This document shows positions 1 to 9,906 of a stretch of DNA of 64,000 nt, piece after piece. How positions within the stretch are numbered: position 1 is the first letter of the stretch; the number at the start of each line of letters is the position of its first letter. The stretch spans positions 42,797,215 through 42,861,214 of the forward strand of contig BTRK01000003.1 in the NCBI GenBank assembly GCA_036245805.1, given 5' to 3'. A program made the position numbers and the translations under genes. The notes below the pieces were generated by a model. The model had not been told where the DNA came from, did not search any database, and was given only the letters and a program-made list of their open reading frames with translations. This DNA is from Pristionchus mayeri. Lineage: Eukaryota > Nematoda > Chromadorea > Rhabditida > Neodiplogasteridae.

Positions 1-3000
1 ACTGTGTTTAGTGAAGTGATTTAAATATCAATAAGATATCAAAGATCATTCGGAAATTATAGAAAAAGGAACTAGCCTGCACTACGATATTCCATATTCT
101 CGTCTCGACGAAGCGCGTTCTCTTCTCTGCTGTGGAATGAATGTGATCTTTCAGAGAAGCTCCTGCAAATACGAAGAATTGATGGTTTGATCCTACTGTA
201 ATCACGCCTACCATAATCCTATCGTATGTAATTTTTCTATTGTTCTCACCATCAATTAGGTCCATCACAATGTACAGTCGTTGATTCTCAACGAATATCC
301 GTCGATATCGGACGATATTCGGATGACGGAGCTGAAACGAAAAATTATCAAATAGCGTTGTTTAGATAATTTTTATTCGGGGGAGCTGGGGTCAATGTTC
401 TCTCGTAGAATAGAACTAAACTGGTCAAGACTTTATTCAATACTATTCAGTGTCAAATTTTGTAATTTTTTATCTACTTATTCACCTGTTGCTTGATTAT
501 CTTTACTTCGCTGATAATATCACCGAAACTCTTGTCAGGTGAAATTTGCCGCGATTCCATCATGTAGATCTGAAATCTGGCTGTTGGATCTTAGCCGGTG
601 ATACTGATATGAATGGGATTTTACCTCCATTTGAGCAAATTTTTTTACACAATCGGCAATTACAGTCGCAATCTTTTGCATATTATGATTTCAGGGATTG
701 TGCAGAATCGATAGTATTTCTTCTGTCATACCTCTTTGAGCGCATAGAATTGCATGGGCGAGGCCTTCTTCCTCACAGTATATACGCATCCGAAGGCACC
801 TGCTCCCAGCTGCTGGAGGAGCTCGTATTCACCCACCTGAGTGAGAAAATATTTAGATCGAAAGAAATGTCTAAATATTTTCTCAAGAGAGAAGTTTGAC
901 AAACGTTCACTCAATGGCGCGAGAACGTTTGTCAAACTTCTCGCGCCATTGTAGAAAAGCATCATGAATATTTGTGATCCGTTGATTGACACGCAGCTCA
1001 CTTCTCCCAACGGCGTCTTCTCCTGGTTGAGTGTGTCCCAAGCAGTGATGATCTTCTCCGTCTCCTCGTTTTTCTGTATTTTATAATCACAAAATTTAGC
1101 ATATTGTTTTGATTTTTGGAGATGATAATTCTGCAGAAGGCATCTAACTAGCTTTAAAAATGGATAAAATCAATCAAGGTGTTGGTACCATGAGGCGGAT
1201 GAAATCCCTCGCAAGCTCTTGATACTCGGAAAGATCTTGCACGTAGTGGCCAACGTCGATGAACTTGCCGAACATATCGGGCTCGAACACCTGAGGCATT
1301 TCCTGCTGTCTACTTTTACTTTACTACATTTCGCACATAATAACGATTGGTCTAAAAGAAGAGAGAAAAAGTAAATGAGTACTATTCATTCACTGAATTT
1401 CATTGCAAAATGCTGTGGATGGTTTTTAGCATACATAAGTGTACGAGTTGGAAACCTTCTTGAAGAAATGACGATTTCTCTCCATCGAGAAGAGCAATCG
1501 GAGCACTCTGAAGCAGGAACAGAGAAACGGCTCGAATTGCTGATTCTCGTAGATTTGTACATGCCTGATATGATAGAAACATGAATAGAAACGCTTCTCA
1601 TCTTACAGAAATCATCGATCTCAGGGACGAAAATCAGAATTGAGTTATATTTTCTTCGACAAGTTGCAATGTTACAAGATTTCTCACTTGAGGGGTAATA
1701 GCATATTCTGCCCGACTATGTACAGGCCGTTGTTGCGAATGATCAGCACCTCATTAGAGTCGTTCTGACAAAGTTGCGCGAGCAGAGCGCACAGCCCTGA
1801 ACTCCTTTAGAAGCCACACATAAACATATTTACGATTTGATTTGCTTTTGCATTTTCATATATTTCATAAAAGATTTCATTCCTACCATGTGAGATCACA
1901 TTACTAGCCATTCAAAAGACATGACGAAATACCAGTGAGCATGGAGATCCAGTCAGACACTGCTCGCTGCGGAGGCTGCAGCAACGACATCTCGGAGAGA
2001 ATCACGGCAATCGCGCCACGCTGACCAATCTGGAAACAGTACTCTGACATATGAGAGGACAGAAAAAAGATTTTACAGTAGTTATGATCGGTGGTGCAAC
2101 TCTTGGAGGCCGACTCTCCATAGCGGGCATTGCGACAGCGTTTATCAAAGTGGAATCTTGTGACAAGTTTTACAGGATTCTTGTACTTTCATTCCGTAAT
2201 TAATAGTAATCACATATTATTGTGGCAAAGTGATTAGGGATTTTCCCCGGCCATTTTTTTCTAATTTTATTTCTCGAATCACGAAAGAATGTAATAAACA
2301 AATCTGGCTATCAGGCTTATGTCTGAGCATTTGATAACGGTGATATTGAGATTGTTTGCATTCGAAGATGTGATACCTCAAGGGAGCACTCGGCGTCATC
2401 AGCGAGCTGTGCGAGTGTCCATGCAACGTGCCACTGCAGGCGCGAGTTGCGAACGGAGAGCAGGCTGCAAATGAGTGGGATCACCGAACTAATTCACAGT
2501 AATGGGATCAAAGTAGCCGAAATAATTGAGAGTAATGGTATCGTTTTAGTTTATCAATGAGTCCTCGTGTTTTTTTCTTGTATTGTTGAATAGTCTGTTC
2601 ACGAGCTATTTTTCTCTTCTCATTTGTTGGCACTAATTATTCCGAATGCAATATATTTTCAACTTTTCACCTCACTAGTAGCGGAATCCCATCGTAGATC
2701 TTAATCTGCTCTCTGGCATTTATTTCACACGCTAGTACTCGAAGAAGGGATACACACAATCTGAACAGATCGTGATATAAAGTTCCGTAATTAGCTCAGT
2801 AAAAGTCGAAAACAATCATGAAATAACAAACTTTTGCGTGAGTAGGTCACTCTCGGGTGCCATTTGCAGACAGACGTCAATGGCTGTTGATTGGCAAAGG
2901 TCGAGTCGACACGACTCTACCCAGTCGGAGAGACGACCGAGGACCTGGAAAAAACAGTAAGCAGGGGTCAGCCAAATGAAGTAATAAAAGGACCTCGACT

Positions 3001-4914
3001 CATCTGATTTTGGTATCTAATGTGGTTTCAAATAGGTAATGTTAGCCGAAATATCTTGAATTCCCAGAGCCCGATTCAGGTAAATACCTCAAGTGTTGCT
3101 TGCAGTATGTTCATCTCTCGGCATTGTAGAAGAGGCAGGAGAGCCTGGAAACAACATCACTTCTTCGAAAAGAAAGACGTTATGCATGAGTTGTGTGTTG
3201 AACATGCTCAGCTATCCTATTTTTGACCCAAGTTGATGTCATCTAGACTCATTTTGAGAGAAAGATGCTCACTCTGTGTGTACGCGCATCTACGAAGAAT
3301 GAGGCATGCTTGACCGAGCCGAGCAGTCGATGGATAACATCTGAAATCGAGTTCTTCTCAGTGTTTAGTATAGTTCGAGAAACGCTCTCTTCATTCTACA
3401 CACTCTCTCGCTGATCGACCGATCTAGAGAGTTTGTAGAATGACGAGAGCGTGGTATCGTTTCTCAAACTCTAGTGTTTAGCTAGCGATTTCCTTTGCCA
3501 TTTCAGGATTTTCTAAAAAGAAGAATGCAATCAGAACAAGGGGGGAATGAGTTGTATATTCTGACTTCTCTATTATACAAACTCTCTAGACCGGTAAAGC
3601 GGCGAGAGAGGGCACAGAATGAAGAAATACCGAGCCGAATTTCGAACTCTAATGACTAACTCAGGGCGAGTGTAGTATTCTCAGCGTGCAGCTGGTCACT
3701 GGGATTCGCCAGAAACTGCTTGGTGATAGTGTCGATGAACTGAAAAATGTCGGTTTTCGACCATTTTTGTAAGTGCGAAGCGCGTAAAATTCATTTTGAG
3801 ACGCTATTCTACTCATTTTGATGCTCTCTCTCCTCATTTCTGATATCTCCCTTGCTACAAAACGTCATGATTAATGGCTGCTTTTCATCTTCTTATTTTC
3901 GGTAAACGAACCTTTTTGAAGACGTTGTGTCTATGGAGTTGGTGGAAATGGTCGGCGAGATTCTGATATTGTAACCAGTTTTTTTTCTTCTTGAAAGAGT
4001 TTCATCAGCAACTGCAGTTTGCGATTTCAGTGACTTCATTTTGTGACTTGTGTGTTTAGTTTCTGATTGAGTAACTTTGTGATTCCGTGTCCCACTATAG
4101 CGATCTTAACTCTCATGTACTGTGCTATTAGCGCGATTTTTGCCTCAATTGACCGACTAAATTGTCATTTTTTGCAAAAAGGAGGTATAAATTTGATTTA
4201 AAAACAAACCTTCTCCTTTAGTACTCCCTTCGTCATTCTCAGCAGTCCATTCGTCCATCGGGCGCCCGGCCGAGAGACAACCCATAATCTGCGATCGAAT
4301 GAATGTGAATCCAGTCGAATGAATAAAGCTTGTACAAAGGCCATTTCACACTCTATTCTTTACTGTTGTCATTCAAATTTCGATCCTTTTTATGCGAATA
4401 TTGGCCATATAATCGGTCAATCAAGTCATAAAGAACGCACTCATTGCACAGTCGATTTGAAAGGATAACTGGGAGCAGCTTGGCCGAGATCTTCACGTAG
4501 TCAGATTCCTCGTTGCCCCAGTGCTCACTGCAGAAAGGCCATTTCGGAAGCCATTTTATGGTGGTTGAAACTGGCCTAGCAGTGTTTTACTGCGAGACTA
4601 GCCTCGAAGACGGGATGTACCTTTGCTTTTTATATTTACCTTGTTTAGGTTTTTCGATCGAGCTCGAATTGTATGACAAAAGCGGCTAAAACTGACCATT
4701 CGCAACTCAATTTGCGCTCCTAATGTCAAACATTAAGTAGCGATATACGAAAAAATGTATCAATAAAAGAAGGTAAAAATGAGAGAAAATCTTACAGGAC
4801 TCGTTCCAGTGCGTCGACCTCCCTCAGAATGGCGGTTGGGCCGGGCGGCTGCTCGCTGCTGAGGTAGTGCAGCAACTGAAGCAGTGGGGAGGCTGCGGCC
4901 AGGGGCGTCGCCAT
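1..4914 (-). CDS. nekl-4: NEK10/NEKL-4-type protein kinase with armadillo-like N-terminus (3' end off window)
   Basis: Multi-exon gene read leftwards. The start codon is 4914-4912 and exon 1 is 4914-4796 (39 codons plus 2 nt, beginning MATPLAAASPLLQ). Well-defined later exons are 4527-4364, 3739-3661, 1302-1189 (contains FIDVGHYVQDLSEY), 1073-1002, 836-732, 569-486, 331-250 and 162-77; further armadillo-like exons lie near 3985-3912, 3149-3092, 2946-2833, 2450-2365, 2040-1955, 1797-1690 and 1567-1436. The kinase lobe starts at 836: YELLQQLGAGAFGCVY is the glycine loop and YALKE carries the ATP-binding Lys; ISEVKIIKQQ, LRHPNIVRY and LYIVMDLID follow. The order of helical repeats, an FIDxGHYV segment, then this kinase lobe is the NEK10 pattern; the C. 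elegans member NEKL-4 is a ciliary protein. The catalytic loop and activation segment are beyond base 1. Two splice sites look unusual: a GC donor after position 77, and a MITE beside the exons at 3369-3473. Family call is secure; some internal exon limits are not. Confidence 0.85.
840..950. repeat. Short inverted repeats inside a kinase intron
   Basis: Two nested hairpins sit in the intron between the 1073-1002 and 836-732 exons of the kinase gene. GAGAAAATATTTAGA (842 on) is complemented by TCTAAATATTTTCTC (869-883). GAGAAGTTTGACAAACGTT (888-906) is echoed in reverse complement by AACGTTTGTCAAACTTCTC (924-942). It looks like a small foldback insertion. No coding meaning is seen. Confidence 0.6.
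3369..3473. mobile_element. hAT-like MITE with 8-bp target duplication
   Basis: The 105-bp element is flanked on both sides by GTGTTTAG (3361-3368 and 3474-3481). Its ends form a hairpin: the left end reads TATAGTTCGAGAAACG and the right end, reverse-complemented, reads TAGAGTTTGAGAAACG. An 8-bp duplication with termini close to YARNG is the hAT signature. It lies inside the kinase gene, close to predicted exons. Confidence 0.75.
3550..3650. repeat. Degenerate hairpin related to the 3369 MITE
   Basis: The segment contains a self-complementary core, ATACAAACTCTCTAGACC against GAGAGAGGGCACAGAATG, resembling the core of the elements at 3369-3473 and 5963-6063. The ends are decayed and I see no clear target duplication. 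Confidence 0.4.
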
Positions 4915-6970
4915 TCCGCCTGTTGCCGGCCTAGAAATCAGTTGACGTTTTTTTGGAGGTTTAGGCTCCCGGATATCCTCTTCATGGAAGTTTCAGGCCA
5001 GAGATGTGCAAGGTTTATGCGACAGAAAGAACGAGAAATTATCAAGGAAGGTAAGGAAGTTCGAAGCCGCATTTGGTAATTTCTGCCCTGAAGCCATACA
5101 GCTAAAGGTATTTCTGCCTTCGTGAGTGGCTCGATTGAGAGAACTGCTGAAGCACTTTAAGCATTGATAAATCTATTTTAGGGATCGGGCTCGCGATTAG
5201 TCTCAATAACTCTTTAGTTAGCGCAATTATGAGATAAAGGGCGAGAAACAGTCACGGAACGTTAGTAAGAAGCCCTAGTTGCATCTTAGTCACGAATATT
5301 CGCGTGAAATAACGTGAAACGGACACGGAACGAGCGTGGGAGAAGGCGGGAATGGGGAAATTCCTCCCTCTCCATGTCTTTCACTCTCGCGCCAGTCAGA
5401 GAATAGCGAGAGAGCACGCGAAATTAAGAGAGTTGGAGGGGAAAGCCAGAGGAATCGAGGGAGAAATCATCGAAGCACAGGCTCGAATGAGCCCCTTCTC
5501 CCTCTCTCTCTCGGTCTTTCTCTGCTCGTCTTCTCCTAACTCTACCTCAAGAAGAAGAGGGGGACGTCAAATCGCTATGGTTACTCTTTTTCTGCCGCAA
5601 AGTGGTGGAAGGAGGAGGAAGGGGTAGAGATTTGAGTTCTACTGCTTGGTTGAGCGAGTAATCGACTCTCTCTATTTTGCCTGCTCTTTCGCTTTCTCTC
5701 TCGTCTGACTCTCTACATATTGCGTGCTCTCTCATCGCCCTCTCCTTCCTAGAGGTGCACGGACTAGACGAATTTTCTGGGAAATGGACCAACATCTGAG
5801 CAAAGAAAATTATCGCGAATCCATTGTTCTAGAGTTCAATGCCCAAAATTTTCTTACAACTTTTCAGTCTCTCATTTGCTAGAAAGAGGAAGGGAGCATT
5901 GGAATAGAGTAAGATGGCCGGGCAATAAATGGCTGTTTTCATTCTGCGTACTCTATCGACAGCAGTGTTGGTAATTCGGATCGCCGTCTCTTCATTATAC
6001 ATGCTCTCTCGGCCGATAGAGTTTGTAGAATGAAGCGACATTTGTATCATTTCGCGAACACTAATCAACAGACATACGGGTGAGAGAATGATGAGAGTTA
6101 ATTCATGCCAAGAAATACCTAGAATAGAGAGGGACTGCTTGAGTGCTTCTGAACGAAACCTGTAATGCAATGAGCGACAGCGGGGTTTCTGGAATTGAGC
6201 AACGCTCTACGATATCTCGCTCTGCGGAACTCTGATTATCGCGGAAATGACGACGGGGAATTCACTAAGTTGATTAAACTGAATGAGGGATGGATAGTTG
6301 CAAATGGAAAAGAAGACTAACGACTCCCTTGTAGGAAGGAAAGGGAAGGGTAACTGGTTGATGTGTGTGTGTCAGCGAGATTCTCCCACACGGAAGAGTA
6401 AGCTATTTGGAATACCCAACGCAGCTGATAATCGTATATGATGACGGGGAATTCACTAATGCGACATGTTGATGACGGAATCTCGCTTCATGTACGGCTG
6501 CCTCATTAGTAGCGTGAAAATAGCTCTGGCAAATCTGCTGCTCTCCTGAATTTGCGTGCTTCCTCGCTCAGTATGAGAGTGTGGGATTTGAGGAGGGCAC
6601 GAGCTGATAAGATCATGGATGATATCATAATGTATCTGACGGAAGCCTGAGAAAATGAAGGTTAACAGCTCGAAATTGCAGTGCCCAATGCCTAAAGAGA
6701 AGCGAGCTGTTATTGGGGCAGGTGTGCGACACATAAACAAGGAGTAAGTGCATTTCCATTCGCACGTACGAGAAAACACAACAACAAGACAAAAGAAACA
6801 TAAACAAGTTTACAATTACAATGTGAAATATCATTTGAATTCGAAAAAACAACAACAAATAGCAAAACAACAAATACTCCTCCTCCTCTCCTCCTCCATC
6901 CATTCCTATCCCAGTCGTCCGCTCCGAGTGGTTGCCCCGGCTGCTCCAAGCCGCGCCACCCTCGCCAACG
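4915..6970. other. Intergenic region between divergent genes
   Basis: This 2-kb stretch separates the start of the leftward kinase from the start of the rightward Lys-rich gene, so it should hold both promoters. It contains purine/pyrimidine-rich runs (about 5340-5760, many CTCTC and GAGAG), one clear MITE (5963-6063), and a direct repeat of ACGGGGAATTCACTAA near 6250 and 6439. The open frames here are low-complexity and I do not believe any is a gene. Confidence 0.6.
5963..6063. mobile_element. hAT-like MITE
   Basis: The 101-bp foldback has a left end CAGTGTTGG and a right end that reverse-complements to TAGTGTTCG. Flanks are ATCGACAG (5955-5962) and ATCAACAG (6064-6071), an 8-bp duplication with one change. 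The core is like that of the 3369-3473 element, so they are probably one family. Confidence 0.7.
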
Positions 6971-8486
6971 ATGTTAGCTACGCTACTCATAACCATCGTG
7001 AGTCCCTGGGTAGGAGGGTTCGGTGCACTCTTGAACTACGGTAGATCAAGGTACAATTCGGAATTGCTGCAGGAGGGTACGGTACCCTGAGGTTACGGTA
7101 GGAGGTTACAGTATCCCATTTTAGAGTTTGCTCTCACAAATCGCTCTCGCTGTCATCGTCGGATGTGGAAAGAAGAACAAGAAGAAGGAGGTGTACCGAA
7201 ATCACCCGATACCGTAACCAATCGATATTATGTTCAGGAGGTCAAGCCCCGCTCGCCGGTGACGACAAGAACATGGTCACGGCCATCGCCGAAGGAAAAT
7301 CCGGCGTGGAGAAGGTGGCTTACTGTAACTCCCAGCGACTACAGTACCCATAGCTACCGTGCTCCACGAGCACACAGTGCTCGAACAACTGCATCTTCTC
7401 AAGAAGTTCACCACAGATCATCCTTATCGATTCACCCAGACTACAGTATCCCTACGTAGCCACAAGCCCACTGTTTCCGAAAAAAAGTGCTTCTTTATCG
7501 AAAATACCACTCTTTCCCGCACCTCGACATTTCCTCGTATTCTCTCCTCGATTTCCTGATCCCGTGAACTACCGTAGCATTTCGCCCACTGCACCCCCAT
7601 TCCTGACCTACCATCATCGATCTACCGTATCCTACCGTACCCTTCTCGCCCACACCAAACACAATAATGGTGTCAGTATCTACATTGCAGCAAGCGCCAA
7701 ACAAATCGGCAGTGCCCACCATCCCCGAGAAGAAGGAAGAGAAGAAGGAGTCCGAGCCGAAGGTACGGTATCCGACCGTTGCTCCTCGACATACAGTAAC
7801 CCATGACATACCGTACTTTACCGTACCAATTGCAGCCGTCGCCGGAGGCTGCGGGCAAGTCGTATCCTGGCTCATCCCGACCCGGTCCCGGATCGAAGAA
7901 GGAGGAGAAGGACGAGCAGAAGAAGGAAGATAAACCAAAGGAGGTGAGGAAGGAGGAAGAGGAGAAGAAGGACGACGCATCCACCAAGAACAGACCCTAC
8001 CCTGAGGTGAGGTACTGTAGGAATACTGTAGGGGCAGAGTGACGCGATACCGTATCCATAGAAGTGGAGGAAGGACACTGTAGGGGTTGACAGAGCAGGG
8101 GTAAGGTAGCTTGGTCGGGAAATTGTAACTGAGAGCTTGGGCTACTGTAGGGATACTGTAACTGCAGGTGAAAGACCCGACGCCGTCTGAGCTTGATAGG
8201 AAGAAGAAGGCGCTCGAGAAGGAGAAGGCGGAGAAGATCGCCAACGGAGACTACCAGGTACGGTAATGCCTACCGTACCCAGGACACGATTGATGTCTAG
8301 CGATGACTGATTTGTTTTGCAGAAGAAGTCCGACGAGGACGACACGCTGGAGAAGGTGAGGGATGAGCGGGAGTTCAAAGATCAAAGATCAAAGATCACT
8401 TGCAGGTGGTCTCGCTCAAGGAGGAGCAGACAGAGAAGGAGAAGAACGGGAAGAAGAAGAAGCCAGCAGAGGACAGTGCGAAGTGA
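6971..8486 (+). CDS. Small membrane-anchored or secreted Lys/Glu-rich protein, unrecognised
   Basis: Exons: 6971-6997 (MLATLLITI), 7125-7190 (SLLSQIALAVIVGCGKK), about 7238-7314 (frame uncertain), 7691-7762, 7836-8006, 8168-8257, 8323-8355 and 8406-8486 ending in TGA. The last five are all multiples of three and join in phase 0. The first two give a hydrophobic segment of about 20 residues followed by a Lys-rich cluster, so either a signal peptide or a short membrane anchor with a charged tail. The rest is low complexity: KKEEKDEQKKEDKPK, a Pro/Ser/Gly patch (SYPGSSRPGPG) and a Lys-rich end (NGKKKKPAEDSAK). Exon 5 has two possible donors (after 7943 or 8006), which suggests alternative splicing. 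A likely poly(A) signal (AATAAA) lies near 8620. Exon 3 does not join cleanly in phase, so its limits are a guess. Function unknown. Confidence 0.6.
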
Positions 8487-9040
8487 TGAGAGGAAGAGAA
8501 GATGGAGGAAGAAGGGAAGGGAATGAGGGAGAGAGATGGGATAAGCGATAAAGTGCTTGTGATGAACACGGTGTTATTAAACAAATAATGTGTAAAACAA
8601 ATGTAAAAAATGCAAAAAATAATAAAGTAGAAAAACAATAAATTACGATAGAATTTAAATTGTGCCTGAAGCATGGTATGATACTGTAGGCTCGTGAAGT
8701 TAGTTTATTTTCGTTTCGAAGGTGGTCTTTGTGTCGGTTGTGCTGTTTTGCTTTATTTCTTTAGCCTTATCATTGTCTTTTCATTCGGCGAGTTGCTCCG
8801 GATGTCATAGCTGTATAAATATCGTTAAATCTATAGGTATGTCGCTTGCATTTCGTTAGTGTGCGCGTTCACGTAGTAATCGCTAAGTTTACGCATTTTC
8901 TACCACTGAATGTGGTTCATTCAGTTAAAACTGCGATGAGAATACAATATTTGCAGCATCCAGAGCTCTGTTTTCCTCCTGTTGGACCACTATGGACTAC
9001 TCGACTCCCAACAATCGCCGTCGCAAGGTTAGCATTCTTT

Positions 9041-9888
9041 ATTTTCACACCAAGCTGGACAAGTATGGAGCCTCTCTCTCCCTCCCGTCTTCATCCCTCT
9101 CGCCTGTGGCTTCGGCCAAGCCTTCAATCGACAACAACACGTACGCATCTGTGGTTCGTGCCAGTGCTGATTCGGAGAAGATAAAGGACAAGTCTCAACG
9201 CGCTGTACTGGTGGGTTCAGCAGAAAAGGCCACCCCACTTGAGACAGCGAAACATGACGAGTCAGTTCTGAAGGATATCGTTGCCGCCACCAAAGACAAA
9301 GGCCTCCAGGAAGCATACGACGCCGGACAGATCAAATTCAAGCGATTCCCCGAGAACAAGGAGCCGGGTAGGAGAATAATCAAGTACTCTCTCCCCTCCT
9401 CAGATCTGCGTGATCGCCTTCTACATGGCCTGCGAACTGTCGGAAAGCCCGCATGCTTCGAGCCTTCCATGTACGTGCGCCGCGACCTCATGCCTACGGA
9501 ACTCGAGCAGGAGAAAAATGCTCGTGATGAAGCTAGAAGAAGAAACCTTGAAGCGAATTGTCTGAAGTGGGGTGTTCGTGACTGTTCGCTCATTCAATTC
9601 CGCGGACCCAACTACCGTCCTCTCCCGACCAACTACCGTAATCGCTCTCTGGATGATACAAAACGCACCCCTCAATACAAACCAAATAACGCTGTCCCTT
9701 CTGCTGCTATCAAAGCAACCGCATCTTCCTCGGCATTTGAAATCTCGTCCACTTCCGTCGACCGCCCGATGCCACATGTCTCTTCCCGAAATGGCAAAAG
9801 TCAACCGAAGAAAGAGGAGACTCCCTCCCTGTCCTCTTCGGGTGGATCATCGGCTGTGACGGACCAACGAGCTCCTTCTCTCGTCTAG
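9041..9888 (+). pseudogene. LINE-1 ORF1 (nucleic-acid-binding chaperone type), N-terminus missing
   Basis: The open frame ends at TAG 9886-9888, just before ORF2. It is charged, with a central segment (SDLRDRLLHGLR ... YVRRDLMPTELEQEK ... RNLEANCLKWGVRD) typical of non-LTR ORF1 proteins, where a conserved basic patch binds RNA, and a Ser/Pro-rich tail. No start codon lies in this frame between 9041 and about 9472. The frame runs back without a stop through the intron-1 donor into copy A exon 1, so an unspliced copy A transcript would give a 298-residue fusion starting at 8992. Confidence 0.7.
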
Positions 9889-9906
9889 GGACTGTGTGGC
9901 AGGCCT

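Noticed and set aside
5336..5795. Arg/Ser/Glu-rich open frames on both strands
   Set aside because: They come from CTCTC/GAGAG-rich simple sequence, which keeps frames open by composition.
6456..7044. Several overlapping open frames on both strands of 79-123 codons
   Set aside because: They are short, low in complexity, mutually overlapping and without splice or start support. The only supportable coding here is the first exon at 6971.
7495..8244. A 249-codon open frame on the - strand
   Set aside because: It is antisense to five well-supported exons of the 6971 gene, and its Ser/Phe-rich low-complexity content follows from the Lys/Glu-rich codons on the other strand.
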